Assembly: GCF_040270295.1 (NCBI RefSeq) | Contig: NZ_JBELOE010000152.1 | Reading direction: 5' to 3' (one strand) | Length of the DNA stretch: 64,000 nucleotides | DNA from: Catenovulum sediminis | GTDB lineage: Bacteria > Pseudomonadota > Gammaproteobacteria > Enterobacterales > Alteromonadaceae | Part shown: positions 63,543 through 64,000 of the stretch, piece by piece | Layout: each line of letters starts with the position of its first letter | Position numbering within the stretch: the first letter of the stretch is position 1 | Program-made: the position numbers and the translations under genes | The notes under the pieces: model-generated | The model's database searches: none | What the model was told of the DNA's origin: nothing | Seen by the model: the letters and a program-made list of their open reading frames with translations, nothing else

Positions 63543-63806
63543 ATGCTTGGCAATATTAGCATTTGGCAATTAGTCATAGTTTTAATCATAGTTGTTTTAT
63601 TGTTTGGTACAAAAAAATTAAAAAATTTAGGCAGCGATTTAGGCGCTGCGATCAAGGGTTTTAAAGATGAATACAAAGGCCAAGATGAAGATAAAAAAGA
63701 AAATTTGCAAGAACAATCAAGTGCTGAAGATAAGTTAACTAACGACCAGTCGGCAACGAAGAGTCAGCAAGTTAACGAAACAACGCATAAACAGAAAGCT
63801 GAATAA
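63543..63806 (+). CDS. tatA: TatA, twin-arginine translocase pore subunit
   Basis: 87 aa: a short N-terminal TM (IWQLVIVLIIVVLLFGTKKLKNLGSDLGAAIKGFK) with the conserved FG hinge and an amphipathic helix, then an acidic tail. TatA polymerises to pass folded twin-arginine proteins across the inner membrane. AGGAG lies before the ATG. tatB begins 2 bases after its stop, as in the tatABC operon. Confidence 0.96.
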   Translation: MLGNISIWQLVIVLIIVVLLFGTKKLKNLGSDLGAAIKGFKDEYKGQDEDKKENLQEQSSAEDKLTNDQSATKSQQVNETTHKQKAE

Positions 63807-63808
63807 TT

Positions 63809-64000
63809 ATGTTAGACATTGGCTTTTGGGAGCTTATCCTAATCGCGATATTGGCGTTGGTTGTATTGGGTCCTGAGCGATTACCCGGCGCGATCCGTTC
63901 GGTTGTATCGACGTTTCGTTCAATTAAACAAACAGCCAATAATTTAAAAGCAGAATTTAACCATGAACTCAGAGTAAATGAGTTACATGAACAATTAAAA
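63809..64000 (+). CDS. tatB: TatB, twin-arginine translocase subunit (partial, cut by window end)
   Basis: 64 codons from ATG 63809 to the window end. MLDIGFWELILIAILALVVLGPERLPGAIR is the diagnostic TatB start, with a single TM and the conserved LGPERLP motif. TatB and TatC form the signal-peptide receptor. The stop and probably tatC lie beyond the window. Confidence 0.95.
   Translation, partial: MLDIGFWELILIAILALVVLGPERLPGAIRSVVSTFRSIKQTANNLKAEFNHELRVNELHEQLK

Noticed and set aside
20005..63806. PEP-CTERM substrate proteins
   Set aside because: C-termini of the secreted proteins in this window end without a PEP motif, hydrophobic helix and basic tail.
1..64000. CRISPR arrays, tRNA or rRNA genes, insertion sequences
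   Set aside because: No spaced direct repeats, cloverleaf patterns, rRNA sequence or transposase motifs were seen. The only tandem repeats are the 7-bp arrays, which have no spacers.

Overview
The window is a low-GC gammaproteobacterial chromosome segment, most likely from an Alteromonadales-type marine bacterium. The reasons are close similarity of SpoT, TrmH, RecG and TatA to the enterobacterial proteins (SpoT 703 aa and RecG 693 aa, the same lengths as in E. coli), DUF2959/DUF3833/DUF2878 proteins, several large hybrid kinases, and an exosortase A (XrtA) exopolysaccharide locus. The genus cannot be fixed from the sequence alone. No rRNA, tRNA, CRISPR, insertion sequence or prophage was seen.

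Layout. (1) 0.2-3.5 kb: spoT-ridA-trmH. (2) 3.5-9.7 kb: a hybrid histidine kinase and a divergent REC-PAS-GGDEF-EAL protein. (3) 9.7-14.9 kb: DUF1820 gene-sbcD-sbcC operon. (4) 15.1-18.2 kb: a TetR regulator and recG. In E. coli recG follows trmH; here it is inverted, 12.6 kb away, and carries a near-consensus LexA (SOS) box at its start. (5) 18.3-26.6 kb: an ECF sigma / RskA-type anti-sigma pair followed by genes for a DUF4331 protein, an Ig-like lipoprotein, a TPR protein, a HupE/UreJ-like membrane protein with a predicted EF-hand loop, and a TonB-dependent receptor. The sigma gene and the DUF4331 gene share the same promoter motif (TTGCATCCAA-N13-CCGTTTGG plus an upstream AT block), so the module looks like an autoregulated envelope or transport regulon of unknown function. 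A 7-bp tandem repeat array sits just upstream of the second promoter. (6) 26.6-33.0 kb: an operon for a periplasmic binding protein, a LOV (blue-light) hybrid kinase, a CHAD protein and an orphan ParA ATPase. (7) 33.1-34.2 kb: a DUF2878/DUF3833 pair. (8) 34.5-36.2 kb: a sulfotransferase and a divergent polysaccharide deacetylase-like gene. (9) 36.1-61.7 kb: an XrtA/PEP-CTERM-type exopolysaccharide locus. A roughly 20-kb minus-strand operon encodes the initiating sugar transferase, deacetylase, FemAB protein, glycosyltransferases, XrtA-EpsI, asparagine synthase-like amidotransferase, two beta-helix proteins, a previously uncalled 37-aa membrane peptide, the O-ligase, further glycosyltransferases, a pyruvyltransferase and a flippase. 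A divergent plus-strand operon encodes the export lipoprotein, chain-length regulator, tyrosine autokinase and outer-membrane protein. (10) 61.8-64 kb: a DUF2959 lipoprotein, an unidentified outer-membrane protein, tatA and the start of tatB.

How it fits together. The exopolysaccharide locus should build, modify, polymerise and export a surface polymer, while XrtA would process PEP-CTERM proteins encoded elsewhere; none is encoded here. The two most novel-looking units are the ECF-DUF4331-HupE-TonB regulon and the binding protein-LOV kinase-CHAD-ParA operon. Their functions are inference; the motif-level observations are visible in the sequence.
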